Of a stretch of 64,000 nucleotides of DNA, positions 9,712 through 21,575 are shown one piece after another; the first letter of the stretch is position 1; each line of letters begins with the position of its first letter. A model generated the notes under the pieces. That model saw only the letters and a program-made list of their open reading frames with translations, did no database searches and was not told the origin of the DNA. Made by a program: the position numbers and the translations under genes. This DNA is from Achatina immaculata (Eukaryota > Mollusca > Gastropoda > Stylommatophora > Achatinidae), in contig CM019693.1 in assembly GCA_009760885.1 (NCBI GenBank), positions 50,423,853 to 50,487,852 on the forward strand, written 5' to 3'.

Positions 9712-10157
9712 TTATCCGAACAACCCTAGTAGAAGTGGTGGGTTGGAGGCTGTACCCTGCGATGAAGATGCAGGCTGTAACAAGTTCCCTAGAAGAAGTT
9801 GTGAAGGTGCTTGTGATGAAGATGCAGGCTGTAACAAGTTCCCTAGAAGAAGTTGTGAAGGTGCTTGTGATGAAGATGCAGGCTGTAACAAGTTCCCTAG
9901 AAGAAGTTGTGAAGGTGATAATATGCTGGCCTGTGTCTTGGCTCCAGGGTAAACTTCTCCAGGTGTATAAGGCAGGAACTGACTGATTATACACCGGCCT
10001 TGACAGAAGATGTACTTGCACAGAGCTGACTTGCCTGTACACACGATATTCAGAGGCGGGAAGATAGCTGCAGCACATTGCTGGCTGCTCTGATCACATT
10101 CGTTCTGGCACTGACTCTTGCAATCACACTCTTTCTGGCACTTTGGAGTGCAGATTC
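9712..10157 (-). CDS. Terminal exon of cysteine-rich protein, copy A
   Basis: Minus strand: acceptor TTTGTTCCAG ends at 10158, then a 2-nt split codon and 147 residues to the stop at 9712. The N-terminal part reads ICTPKCQKECDCKSQC, QNECDQSSQQC, IVCTGKSALCKYIFC, QGRCIISQFLP: eleven cysteines with spacing 3-3-1-3-3-6-11-6-4-3. The tail holds three 18-residue repeats (SQLLLGNLLQPASSSQAP) and ends LLLGLFG. There is no ATG near the start because this is an internal or terminal exon; an alternative GTG-initiated reading from 10044 would miss the cysteine block. The exon at 60838-61286 has the same cysteine spacing and acceptor phase. I recognise no named family; a disulfide-rich extracellular protein is an inference. 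Copy A may be an orphan exon, since no upstream exon fits inside the duplicated unit. Confidence 0.72.
9760..9921 (-). repeat. 54-bp coding repeat, 3 copies
   Basis: The unit encodes 18 residues (SQLLLGNLLQPASSSQAP) inside the cysteine-rich exon. The distant paralogue at 60838-61286 has a single related segment (FFLGILQLPATASTSQ), so the repeat probably expanded in this lineage. The identical array is at 11524-11685. Confidence 0.9.
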
Positions 10158-10356
10158 CTGGAACAAATTATATGTTGATCTACATTCAGTGCTTGTGTAC
10201 ATTTCCCCTGTCAGTTATGTTACTTCTAAACTAGAAATGAATATTTTAAAGTTACTCGTACAAGAAACAAGCAGCAAGTGAGTACAGGTATATCATACAG
10301 GAGGGGTGCATTCTGTCTTCTACAATGAAAAGAGTAAAGTAAAGCTTGCAATATTG

Positions 10357-10497
10357 TGTCATGAAGGCATGTAGGGGATTATGTCTATATTTATGTGTCA
10401 TGAAGACATGTAAGGGATTTTTTGTCTATATTTTGTGTGTCATGAAGACATGTAGGGGGTTTTTTGTCTATATTTTTGTGTCATGAAGGCATGTATG
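10357..10497. repeat. 40-bp minisatellite, truncated at the duplication junction
   Basis: About 3.5 units of the ATGAAGGCATGTAGGGGATT repeat. This is the left stub of the array at 12121-14197, cut by the tandem duplication. Confidence 0.92.
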
Positions 10498-11216
10498 TAC
10501 CGACTGATAAAACATATTATTAACACACAAACATAAAGAATAAATAACAGAGATGCCACCAGAACAATCTAATGATATACAAGCAGAACAAGTAACAGAT
10601 GCAGACTGATAGAACAAACTAATCAAAGAGACAAACCAGTACAAGAAATACCAGAGACAGAAAATAAAGAGAAAAAAAAAATGTCAGAGACAGACTTTTA
10701 GAGCAAAGAAATATTAGAGAGTACAAGTAATAACACAAATATTACAGAGCCCAGTTAACAACACAAACAAACATTAAGAGTTTCCAGGTAATTCATGAAA
10801 ACAAATATTAGAGGTCTCGTTAATAAAACAACCAAATATTAGAGTGTGCAGGGAATACAAGAAATACAATTTTTAATGTCCAGGTAAGAAAAAAAAACAA
10901 ATATTAATGAGTCCTGCAAATAAAATAAATATTAAAGTGTCCAGGTAATAGAATACAAATATTAGATTGTCCAGGTAATTTTTAAAAAAAAACAAATATT
11001 AGAGAGTCCTATAAATAAAATAAACAAATATTAAAGTATCTAAGTAATAAAACAAACGAAGAAGGTACTCATAACACGTCTCAGATTACACATAATTTCT
11101 TTAATCCTCTTGACATTAATCCTTTTTCTTGACAGAATAAAGAATATGATTAATAGGAAGAGAGACATGGACGCAGAAATTATTGTTAGCATCTACTACA
11201 TATTTTGTTGATGAGG

Positions 11217-11464
11217 TAGCTGTCTCTCACAAGAAGTGGTTGGTCTGAATGTGGTTGTCTCTCACAAGAAGTGGTTGGTCTGAATGCGGTTGTCTCTCAC
11301 AGGAATGGTTGGTTTGAATGCGGTTGTCTCTCACAAGAAGTGGTTGGTTTGAATGTGGTTGTCTCTCACAGGAAATGGTTGGTTTGAATGCGGTTGTCTC
11401 TCACAAGAAGTGGTTGGTTTGAATGTGGTTGTCTCTCACAGGAAGTGGTTGGTTTTAATGTTGT
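11217..11464. repeat. 35-bp minisatellite, duplicate copy
   Basis: Second copy of the 9452-9700 array, with a one-base deletion near 11302. Confidence 0.93.
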
Positions 11465-11475
11465 CCTGGCCAGTT

Positions 11476-11921
11476 TTATCCGAACAACCCTAGTAGAAGT
11501 GGTGGGTTGGAGGCTGTACCCTGCGATGAAGATGCAGGCTGTAACAAGTTCCCTAGAAGAAGTTGTGAAGGTGCTTGTGATGAAGATGCAGGCTGTAACA
11601 AGTTCCCTAGAAGAAGTTGTGAAGGTGCTTGTGATGAAGATGCAGGCTGTAACAAGTTCCCTAGAAGAAGTTGTGAAGGTGATAATATGCTGGCCTGTGT
11701 CTTGGCTCCAGGGTAAACTTCTCCAGGTGTATAAGGCAGGAACTGACTGATTATACACCGGCCTTGACAGAAGATGTACTTGCACAGAGCTGTCTTGCCT
11801 GTACACACGATATTCAGAGGCGGGAAGATAGCTGCAGCACATTGCTGGCTGCTCTGATCACATTCGTTCTGGCACTGACTCTTGCAATCACACTCTTTCT
11901 GGCACTTTGGAGTGCAGATTC
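11476..11921 (-). CDS. Terminal exon of cysteine-rich protein, copy B
   Basis: Near-identical to 9712-10157, with the same acceptor (ends at 11922), phase, eleven cysteines, three 18-residue repeats and LLLGLFG end. One visible substitution changes CTGKSALC to CTGKTALC. On the minus strand copy B is the first to be met from upstream, so it is the likelier functional terminal exon; copy A would be a second, alternative terminal exon. The upstream intron holds the 2-kb 40-bp minisatellite. Upstream exons were not located. Confidence 0.72.
11524..11685 (-). repeat. 54-bp coding repeat, duplicate copy
   Basis: Three copies, matching the array at 9760-9921. Confidence 0.9.
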
Positions 11922-12120
11922 CTGGAACAAATTATATGTTGATCTACATTCAGTGCTTGTGTACATTTTCCCTGTCAGTTATGTTACTTCTAAACTAGAA
12001 ATGAATATTTTAAAGTTACTCGTACAAGAAACAAGCAGCAAGTGAGTACAGGTATATCATACAGGAGGGGTGCATTCTGTCTTCTACAATGAAAAGAGTA
12101 AAGTAAAGCTTGCAATATTG

Positions 12121-14197
12121 TGTCATGAAGGCATGTAGGGGATTATGTCTATATTTATGTGTCATGAAGACATGTAAGGGATTTTTTGTCTATATTTTGT
12201 GTGTCATGAAGACATGTAGGGGGTTTTTTGTCTATATTTTTTGTGTCATGAAGGCATGTATGTGATTTTTGTCTATTTTTCTTTTCTCATGAAGACATGT
12301 AGGGGATTTTTTGTCTATATTTTTTGTATCATGAAAGCATGTAGGGGATTATGTCTATATTTTGTGTGTCAGGAAGGCATGTAGGGGATTTTGTCTATAT
12401 TTTTTTGTGTCATGAAGGCATGTAGGGGATTATGTCTATATTTTTTGTATCATGAAGGCATGTAGGGGATTATGTCTATATTTTGTGTGTCAGGAAGGCA
12501 TGTAGGGGATTTTGTCTATATTTTTTGTGTCATGAAGACATGTAGAGGATTTTGTGTATATTTTTTGTGTCATGAAGACATGTAAGGGATTTTTTGTCTA
12601 TAAATTTGTGTGTCATGAAGGCATGTAGGGGATTTTGTCTATATTTTGTCATGATGGCATGTAGGGGATTTTGTCTATATCTTTTGTGTCATGAAGGCAT
12701 GTACTGGATTTTGTCTATATTTTATGTGTCATGAAGGCATGTACTGGATTTTGTCTATATTTTATGTGTCATGAAGGCATGTAGGGGATTTTGTCTATAT
12801 TTTTTGTGTCATGAAGGCATGTAGGGGATTTTGTCTATATTTTATGTGTCATGAAGGCATGTAGGGGATTTTGTCTATATTTTTTGTGTCAGGAAGGCAT
12901 GTAGGGGATTTTGTCTATATTTTTTTTGTCAAAAAGGCATGTAGGGGATTTTGTCTATATTTTTTGTGTCATGAAGGCATGTAGGGGATTTTGTCTATAT
13001 TTTATGTGTCAAGAAGGCATGTAGGGGATTTTGTCTATATTTTTTGTGTCATGAAGGCATGTAGGAGATTTTGTCTATATTTTTTGTGTCAGGAAGGCAT
13101 GTAGGGGATTTTGTCTATATTTTTTTGTCAAAAAGGCATGTAGGGGATTTTGTCTATATTTTTTGTGTCATGAAGGCATGTACTAGATTTTGTCTATATT
13201 TTATGTGTCAGGAAGGCATGTACTAGATTTTCTCTATATTTTATGTATCATGAAGGCATATAGGGGATTTTGTCTATATTTTTGTGTCATGAATGCATGT
13301 ACTGGATTTTGTCTATATTTTATGTATCATGAAGGCATGTAGGGGATTTTGTCTATATTTTTTGTGTCATGAATGCATGTACTGGATTTTGTTATTTTTT
13401 TGTGTCAGGAAGGCATGTAGGGGATTTTGTCTATTTTTTGTGTCATGAAGGCATGTAGGGGATTTTGTCTATATTTTTGTGTCATGAATGCATGTACTGG
13501 ATTTTGTCTATATTTTATGTATCATGAAGGCATGTAGGGGATTTTGTCTATATTTTTTGTGTCATGAATGCATGTACTGGATTTTGTTTATTTTTTTGTG
13601 TCAGGAAGGCATGTAGGGGATTTTGTCTATATTTTTTGTGTCATGAAGGCATGTAGGGGATTTTGTCTATATTTTATGTGTCAGGAAGGCATGTACTAGA
13701 TTTTCTCTATATTTTATGTATCATGAAGGCATATAGGGGATTTTGTCTATATTTTTGTGTCATGAATGCATGTACTGGATTTTGTCTATATTTTATGTAT
13801 CATGAAGGCATGTAGGGGATTTTGTCTATATTTTTTATGTCATGAATGCATGTACTGGATTTTGTTTATTTTTTTGTGTCAGGAAGGCATGTAGGGGATT
13901 TTGTCTATATTTTTTGTGTCATGAAGGCATGTAGGGGATTTTGTCTATATTTTTTGTGTCATGAAGGCATGTAGGGGATTTTGTCTATTTTTTTGTGTGT
14001 CATGAATGCATGTACTGGATTTTGTCTGTATTTTTTGTGTCATGAAGGCATGTATGGGATTTTGTCTATATTTTATGTGTCAGGAAATCATGTAGGGGAT
14101 TATGTCTATATTTTTTGTGTCATGAAGGCATGTTGGGGATTATGTCTATATTTTTTGTGTCATGAAGGCATGTAGGGGATTTTGTCTATATTTTTCT
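12121..14197. repeat. 40-bp minisatellite, about 52 copies
   Basis: The unit contains ATGAAGGCATGTAGGGGATT, TTGTCTATAT and a T-run then GTGTC. Variant blocks (ATGAATGCATGTACTGG alternating with ATGAAGGCATGTAGGGG) recur with a multi-unit spacing near 13260-13900, suggesting higher-order amplification. It lies in the presumed intron 5' of cysteine-rich exon B. Confidence 0.96.
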
Positions 14198-14385
14198 TGA
14201 CCTTGTGACACACCAGAGTATGACGTGATCGGCATCACCCCTGACCACTGACCCTCAGAAGAGCCAGGTACTTATTTCTAGACCCGGGTGAATGGGGCGA
14301 CACCTGCCGGATTCGAACAACAATTCTTTGCACGATGCTAGTGGACTAACCACTTCACCACTCTTAAGCCGACTCTACAGTAAAG
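14198..14385 (-). mobile_element. tRNA-derived SINE-like element, copy 1
   Basis: On the minus strand, a polymerase III A-box-like TGGTGAAGTGG (14350-14360) is followed about 31 nt later by a B-box GTTCGAATCC (14309-14318), then a GC-rich body through 14264 and probably to about 14205. The spacing fits a tRNA head; no complete tRNA cloverleaf is evident. Copy 2 at 16057-16178 retains only the head. Confidence 0.65.
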
Positions 14386-15048
14386 TACACAAAATGGTGT
14401 AAATTTTGATAAATACGTCTACTCAAAACCTTGTCATGATGTGTCAGGAAACCGAGGAGACAATGGCTTAATCAACAGCAACAAAAATTTCTAACCTTTG
14501 ACTGAAAACTTTACTGAAAAAAAAATGTAATAGTTGGATGTTGGTTTTTGGATGTTGATCTTTGGATGTTGGATGTCAGTCTTCTCAGAAAAGTAACAAT
14601 CAAGGCGTGTTATGTTTTCTCATGTCTGGATATCAGACCAGCAACATCATCAGCAGCCAGCTCACTGAGAATACATGAGCTGTCACGTGGTCTGAAGCAT
14701 GTGATGTCATAATATCAAAGGGAAACAAGAAAATACTAGAGACACGTGGAGTATTTATATTTGTGTATTCGGCGCAATAACAGTTAAATGAGAATATTCG
14801 TTTTGGATAAAAAAAAATCGAATATTAAGATTTCGAATATTAATACATAAAGTCGGGATTGCAGGTGACGTATATATTTTATATATTCAAAAATATATAC
14901 ATTCGCTCAAAACAGCGATAAAGCCATTCATGGAATAACATAGGCCTGAAATTTGTGACGTCTCTATGAGACTCCCACTACTCTTTGAGATGTTGGTTTT
15001 AACCGCACGGCAAGATTGAATGTGTTGTAACAATAGGATGCCCTAATA

Positions 15049-16040
15049 CAGGGTGTTCGGGAAGTTCCTTGGCAATAGCGTAGTATCGATTCAGGTATCG
15101 CAGTGTTTACGATATCTAAGTTAAGCACCTGTATACACTGACCATGTGTGCTGATGAGAAAAAATAATATGTAATATGGGTTAATGAGGCATTTACCTGA
15201 TCTAATATTTTCAAAGCGGTCTCATTGAACGTCCAAATATGCTTGTACATGTTTAGCGATGTTTTTGTACGTAAGCATTTATTACAGTTTGTAATTCATT
15301 AAGCGTGCGTGGATGATCACAATACACTGTAGATTTTGCTCCCCCAACAGATAAAAGTCTGTTGGATCTGGCGACCGAGGAGGCGAGAAGTTCCTGGAGA
15401 TGATATGCTCTCCGAAAAATTCGCCCAGAAGTTTCATAGCTCTAGCAGCTGTGTACACAGTAGCGCCATTTTGCTGGAACCAAGCAGTTCAACAAAATCG
15501 TGGAGTACTGAACAACTGCGTTTACTATCAACGGTTTCTTCAAAGAATATAGGACCAAGAATGCGTCGTCTGGATATTGCAACACACACTCCAACTTTCT
15601 GATTGTGCAAGGGCATTTCATGCACAGTGTGAGGATTGTTGGATGACTACAAGCGTGAGTTTTGTGAATTAAAGCCATGGAGGTGGGACCAGACCCCATC
15701 TGTAAAAAACCTGACATCCAGAATATCGACTGCTTTCGTTTAAATAAAAGGTTTAAACCGTTCACGTTAGCTGATTCGTTGCTGATTTTATCCGCCGGCT
15801 GCAGCTGTTGCACTGCTGTTAACTTATGTAGGAAGAATTTCAAAGTTTCCCAGACCGCATTATGTGCAGCTGCAAGCTCGATACCTTCCTCTTGTGCCAG
15901 CTTGCGCAATTATTTTGATGAACTCCGAAGAAACGAGGCAGAAATATTCGATACTTTCTCATCACTAACTAGCGGTAGTCTCCCACTACGCTGAGCATCT
16001 AACACCGGTTCTGTTTCACGAAATTATTCTCGTTAAGACC
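15049..16040 (-). pseudogene. Tc1/mariner-superfamily DDE transposase remnant, copy 1
   Basis: A terminal sequence CAGGGTGTTCGGGAAGTTCC follows a TA at 15047-15048. On the minus strand the decayed ORF runs from about 15990 to the stop at 15116. It reads RSGRLPLVSDEKVSNISASF, RKLAQEEGIELAAAHNAVWE (helix-turn-helix region), LTAVQQLQPADK, a degraded F-S-D-E-A-type first catalytic block, VCVAISRRRILGP, FFEETVDSKRSCSVLHDFVE, then a deletion, and C-terminal TFNETALKILDQ. The family is recognisable from VQQLQPADK, FFEETV and the C-terminal SPDLNPTDF block kept in copy 2. Frameshifts and deletions make it non-functional; the opposite terminus is missing. Confidence 0.78.
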
Positions 16041-16056
16041 ATGTGCTGCAGTGCGA

Positions 16057-16178
16057 CCAGGTACTTATTTCTAGACCCGGGTGAATGGGGCGACACCTGC
16101 CGGATTCGAACAACAATTCTTTGCACGATGCTAGTGGACTAACCACTTCACCACTCTTAAGCCGACTCTACAGTAAAG
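16057..16178 (-). mobile_element. tRNA-derived SINE-like element, copy 2 (head only)
   Basis: Same A-box and B-box as 14264-14385, carried by the tandem duplication and truncated at the duplication junction. Confidence 0.62.
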
Positions 16179-16841
16179 TACACAAAATGGTGTAAATTTT
16201 GATAAATACGTCTACTCAAAACCTTGTCATGATGTGTCAGGAAACCGAGGAGACAATGGCTTAATCAACAGCAACAAAAATTTCTAACCTTTGACTGAAA
16301 ACTCTACTGAAAAAAAAATGTAATAGTTGGATGTTGGTTTTTGGATGTTGATCTTTGGATGTTGGATGTCAGTCTTCTCAGAAAAGTAACAATCAAGGCG
16401 TGTTATGTTTTCTCATGTCTGGATATCAGACCAGCAACATCATCAGCAGCCAGCTCACTGAGAATACATGAGCTGTCACGTGGTCTGAAGCATGTGATGT
16501 CATAATATCAAAGGGAAACAAGAAAATACTAGAGACACGTGGAGTATTTATATTTGTGTATTCGGCGCAATAACAGTTAAATGAGAATATTCGTTTTGGA
16601 TAAAAAAAAATCGAATATTAAGATTTCGAATATTAATACATAAAGTCGGGATTGCAGGTGACGTATATATTTTATATATTCAAAAATATATACATTCGCT
16701 CAAAACAGCGATAAAGCCATTCATGGAATAACATAGGCCTGAAATTTGTGACGTCTCTATGAGACTCCCACTACTCTTTGAGATGTTGGTTTTAACCGCA
16801 CGGCAAGATTGAATGTGTTGTAACAATAGGATGCCCTAATA

Positions 16842-17876
16842 CAGGGTGTTCGGGAAGTTCCTTGGCAATAGCGTAGTATCGATTCAGGTATCGCAGTGTT
16901 TACGATATCTAAGTTAAGCACCTGTATACACTGACCATGTGTGCTGATGAGAAAAAATAATATGTAATATGGGTTAATGAGGCATTTACCTGATCTAATA
17001 TTTTCAAAGCGGTCTCATTGAACGTCCAAATATGCTTGTACATGTTTAGCGATGTTTTTGTACGTAAGCATTTATTACAGTTTGTAATTCATTAAGCGTG
17101 CGTGGATGATCACAATACACTGTAGATTTTGCTCCCCCAACAGATAAAAGTCTGTTGGATTTAGATCTGGCGACCGAGGAGGCGAGAAGTTCCTGGAGAT
17201 GATATGCTCTCCGAAAAATTCGCCCAGAAGTTTCATAGCTCTAGCAGCTGTGTACACAGTAGCGCCATTTTGCTGGAACCATGAGTAATTGATCTCGTCA
17301 TCTTCAAGCAGTTCAACAAAATCGTGGAGTACTGAACAACTGCGTTTACTATCAACGGTTTCTTCAAAGAATATAGGACAAGAATGCGTCGTCTGGATAT
17401 TGCAACACACACTCCAACTTTCTGATTGTGCAAGGGCATTTCATGCACAGTGTGAGGATTGTTGGATGACTACAAGCGTGAGTTTTGTGAATTAAAGCCA
17501 TGGAGGTGGGACCAGACCCCATCTGTAAAAAACCTGACATCCAGAATATCGACTGCTTTCGTTTAAATAAAAGGTTTAAACCGTTCACGTTAGCTGATTC
17601 GTTGCTGATTTTATCCGCCGGCTGCAGCTGTTGCACTGCTGTTAACTTATGTAGGAAGAATTTCAAAGTTTCCCAGACCGCATTATGTGCAGCTGCAAGC
17701 TCGATACCTTCCTCTTGTGCCAGCTTGCGCAATTATTTTGATGAACTCCGAAGAAACGAGGCAGAAATATTCGATACTTTCTCATCACTAACTAGCGGTA
17801 GCCTCCCACTACGCTGAGCATCTAACACCGGCTGTTTCAAGAAATTTCTCGTTAAGACCATGTGCTGCAGTGCGAC
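16842..17876 (-). pseudogene. Tc1/mariner-superfamily DDE transposase remnant, copy 2
   Basis: The same element as copy 1, with 25 bp more. It preserves LLEDDEINYSWFQQNGAT, MKLLGEFFGEHIISRNFSPP and SPDLNPTDFYLLG. The family normally has WFQQDGA; here the second catalytic Asp is replaced by Asn, and frameshifts remain, so it is inactive. The terminal CAGGGTGTTC is at 16842. Confidence 0.8.
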
Positions 17877-17911
17877 CAGGTACGGGTATTCTTGTGAATT
17901 ATTTTAGTCAA

Positions 17912-18000
17912 AAGCTCCGGCACTAAATCGGTGCATCTACTGCCTTCTCTAGAAGCTCCGGCACTAAATCGGTGCATCTACCGCCTTCTCTAGAGACAAA
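17912..18000. repeat. 43-bp direct repeat, 2 copies
   Basis: Two copies of AAGCTCCGGCACTAAATCGG and GTGCATCTAC, next to the 1.8-kb duplication junction. Confidence 0.9.
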
Positions 18001-18046
18001 CTCAACACTTAATAAACTGAAATAAGCAAATCGCTGCTGTAACATT

Positions 18047-21000
18047 TCAAATGCACTGTGTTGTTGTTATGTTGGTGGCACTGTGTTGTTATTATGTTGG
18101 TGGCACTGTGTTGTTATGTTGGTGGTACTGTGTTATTATTATATTGGTGGTACTGTGTTGTTATGTTGGTGGCACAGTGTTATTATTATGTTGGTGGCAC
18201 TGTGTGGTTGTTACTTTAATGACAATATGTTGGTGATACTGTGCTGTTATGTTGATCGCACTGTGTTATTGTTATGTTCATGACACGGTGTTATTGATAT
18301 GTTAGTCGCACTGTGTTTATGTTGATGGCACTGTGTAATTCTTATTTTGATAGCACTGTGTTATTGTTATATTATAGCACTGTGGTATTGTTATGTTGGT
18401 GGCAGTATGTTATTGTTATGTTGATGGCATTGTGTCACTTTTGTATTGGTGGCACTGTGTTATTGTTATGCTAGTAACACTGAGTTGTTATGTTGCTGTT
18501 ACTGTGTTATTATTATGTTGATGGCACTGTATTACTATGTTGGTGGCACTGTGTTACTGTTATGTTGATAGCAATGTGTTATTATGTTGGTTGCACTGTA
18601 TTACTATGTTGATGACACTGTGTTGTTATGTTGATGGCACTGTGTTGTTATGTTTGTGGCATTGTGTTGCTATGTTGGTGACACCGTGTTGTTATGTTGG
18701 TGGCACTGTGTTGTTATGTTAGGGGCATTGTGTGGTTATGTTGAAGGCACTGTGTTATTGTTATGTTGATCGCATTTTGTTATTATGTTGATGGAACTGT
18801 GTTGTTATGTTGATATCATTGTGTTATTATGTTGATGTCACTGTGCTGTTATGTTGATAACATTGTGTATTTATGTTGGTGGCACTGTGTTGTTATGTTG
18901 GTAGCATTGTGTTGTTATTATATTGCTGGCACTGTGTTGTTATACTGGAAACACTGTGTTGCTATTTTATTGATGGCACTGTGTTGTTGTTATGTTGGAG
19001 GCAGTGTGTTATTATACTGATGATACTGTGTTGTTGTTATGTTGGTGGCACTGTGTTATTGGTATGGTGGTAGCACTGTGTTTTTGTTATGTTGGTGGCG
19101 TTGTGTTATTGTTATGTTGGATTAAATGTGTTCTTATTATTCTGATGGCACGGTGCTGTTGCTATATTGGAGGCACTTTGTTGTTATTACGTTGATGGCA
19201 CTGTGTTGTTGTTGTTATATTGGTAACACTGTGTTGTTGTTATTTTTGTCCCATTGTATTGCTATGTTGGAGGTACTGTGTAATTGTTATGTTGTAGGCA
19301 CTGTAATGGTATGTTGATAGCACTGTGTTACTATGTTGGTGCCACTGTTTTGTTATATTGGTGCCACTGTGTTGTTGTTATGTTAGAGTCACTTTGTTGT
19401 TGATGCGTTGTATTCACTTTGTTGTTGTTATATTGGAGGCACTGTTTGTTTTGTTTTTTTTGTTATATTGGTGGAACTATGTTTTTATTATTTTTGTGGC
19501 ACTGTTTTGTCATTATATTTGTGGCACTGTGTTACCGTTATATTGATGGAAATGTGTTTTTATGTTGGTGCACTGTGTTGTTATGCTGGTGGCACTGTTA
19601 TTGTTAAATTGGTGGCACTGTATTGATGTTATGTTGGCGGCACAGTTTTGTTATGTTGTACGCACTGTTATTATTATATTGGTGGCACTGTGTTGTTGTT
19701 ATATTGGTAGCACTGTATTGTTTTTGTGTTGGTGGCACTGTATTGTTATTATATTGGTGGCATTGTATCGTTATGTTGGATATACTGTGTTTTCCTTGTG
19801 TTGGTGGCACTGGGTTATTGTTATGTTGATTGCACTGTGTTGTTAGATTGGTGGCATTCTGTATTTATGTCGGTTGCACTGTATTATTGTTTTGTTGGAG
19901 GCACTGTGCTGTTATTATGTTGATGGCACCCTGTTATTGTATTGCTGGTCTTACTGTGTTGTTGTGTTATTGGCTCTGTGTTGTGATGTTGTTGGCAGTG
20001 TGTTATTATTTTGGTGGCATTCTGTTTTTGTTATTGTGGTAGAACTGTGTTATTATGTTTTGGCACTGTGATATTATATTGGTACCACCGTACTATTGTT
20101 ATGTTGATAGCACTGTGTTATTAAGTTGATGGCACTATTTTGTTCTGTTGGTGACACTGTACTATTGTTATGTTGATGGCACTGTGTTGTTATGTTGGTA
20201 GCACTATGTTGTTGTTGTGTTGGTGGCACTGTGTTGTTATTATGTTGATGGCACTGTGGTGTTATGTTGGTGGCAATGTGTTGTTGTTGTGTTGATGGCA
20301 CTGTGTTGTTGTTAAGTTGATGGCACTGTGTCATTGTTATTTTGATATCAGTTGTTGTTGTTATGTTGGTGGCACTGTGTTGTTGTTATGTTGGAGACAC
20401 TGTGTTGTTCTTAAGTTGGTTGCACTGTGTTGTTGTTATGTTGGTGGTATTATGTTGTTGTTATGGTGGTTGCACTGTGTTGTTCTTATGTTGATGACAC
20501 TGTGTTGTTCTTATGTTGGTGGCACTGTGTTGTTGTTGTTGTTATGTTGGTTGCACTATTTTGTTCTTATGTTGATGGCACTGTGTTATTATGTTGGTAG
20601 CACTATGTTGTTGTTATGTTGATGGCACTGTGTTGTTATGTTGGTTGCACTGTGTTGTTGTTATGTTGTTTGCATTGCGTTGTTGTTACGTTGATGGTAT
20701 TGTGTTGTTCTTATGTTGGTGGCATTGTTTTCTTATGTTGATGGCACTGTGTTGTGTTATGTTGGTGGTATTATGTTGTTGTTATGGTGGTTGCACTGTG
20801 TTGTTCTTATGTTGATGACACTGTGTTGTTCTTATGTTGGTGGCACTGTGTTGTTGTTGTTGTTATGTTGGTTGCACTATTTTGTTCTTATGTTGATGGC
20901 ACTGTGTTATTATGTTGGTAGCACTATGTTGTTGTTATGTTGATGGCACTGTGTTGTTATGTTGGTTGCACTGTGTTGTTGTTATGTTGTTTGCATTGCG

Positions 21001-21575
21001 TTGTTGTTACGTTGATGGTATTGTGTTGTTCTTATGTTGGTGGCATTGTTTTCTTATGTTGATGGCACTGTGTTGTTCTTATGTTGGTGGCATTGTGTTG
21101 TTGTTATGTTGATGGCACTGTGTTGTTCTTATGTTGTTGGCACTGTGTTGTTGTTATGTTGATGGCACTGTGTTGTTCTTATGTTGGTGGCACTGTGTTA
21201 TTATTATGTTGGTGGCACTGTGTTATTCTTATGTTGGTGGCACTGTGTTGTTATGTTGATGGCACTGTGTTATTCTTATGTTGATAGCATTGTGTTGTTC
21301 TTATATTGGTGGCATTGTGTTGTTATGTTGATGGCATTGTGTTGTTCTTATGTTGGTGACATTGTGTTGTTGTTATGTTGATGGCACTGTGTTGTTCTTA
21401 TGTTAGTGGCACTGTGTTGTTATGCTGACGGCACTGTGTTGTTCTTATGTTTGTTACACTATTTTGTTCTTATGTTGATGGCATTGTGTTGTTGATATGT
21501 TGACGGCACTATTATTTTTATGTTGGTTGCACTGTGTGGTTGTTATGTTGGAATCACTTGTTGTCGTTATGTTTA
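18047..21575. repeat. 22-bp minisatellite, about 3.5 kb
   Basis: The unit is TTATGTTGGTGGCACTGTGT plus a variable TG/TTG count, giving 19-25-bp spacing. Early copies are diverged, late copies more uniform. A 321-bp higher-order duplication is visible at 20437-20757 and 20758-21078. Both-strand frames through it (Cys/Leu/Val/Tyr-rich) are not proteins. Confidence 0.96.

Larger units (their letters stand above)
8733..12262 (+). repeat. 1.76-kb head-to-tail duplication (8733-10497 and 10498-12262)
   Basis: The second copy starts at 10498 and repeats the first at an offset of 1764-1765 bp with only scattered differences: one base missing near 11302, single substitutions near 10030/11794 and 10205/11969. 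The junction lies inside the 40-bp repeat (ATGAAGGCATGTATGTAC). Each copy carries the 35-bp array, the cysteine-rich terminal exon and the first units of the 40-bp array. It is either very recent or an assembly artefact. Confidence 0.93.
14264..17885 (+). repeat. 1.8-kb head-to-tail duplication (14264-16056 and 16057-17885)
   Basis: Both copies begin CCAGGTAC and the second is followed by another CCAGGTAC at 17876-17885. The copies are near-identical apart from small indels: copy 2 has TTTAGAT near 17159 and 25 bp near 17281-17306 that copy 1 lacks. Each contains the SINE head and a decayed DDE transposon. Confidence 0.92.

Noticed and set aside
14300..14365. A functional tRNA gene
   Set aside because: A-box and B-box are present on the minus strand but no acceptor stem pairing is seen and the sequence continues as a SINE body.
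18047..21575. Many Cys/Leu/Val/Tyr-rich frames resembling membrane proteins
   Set aside because: They are readings of a degenerate 22-bp repeat that changes frame every unit.
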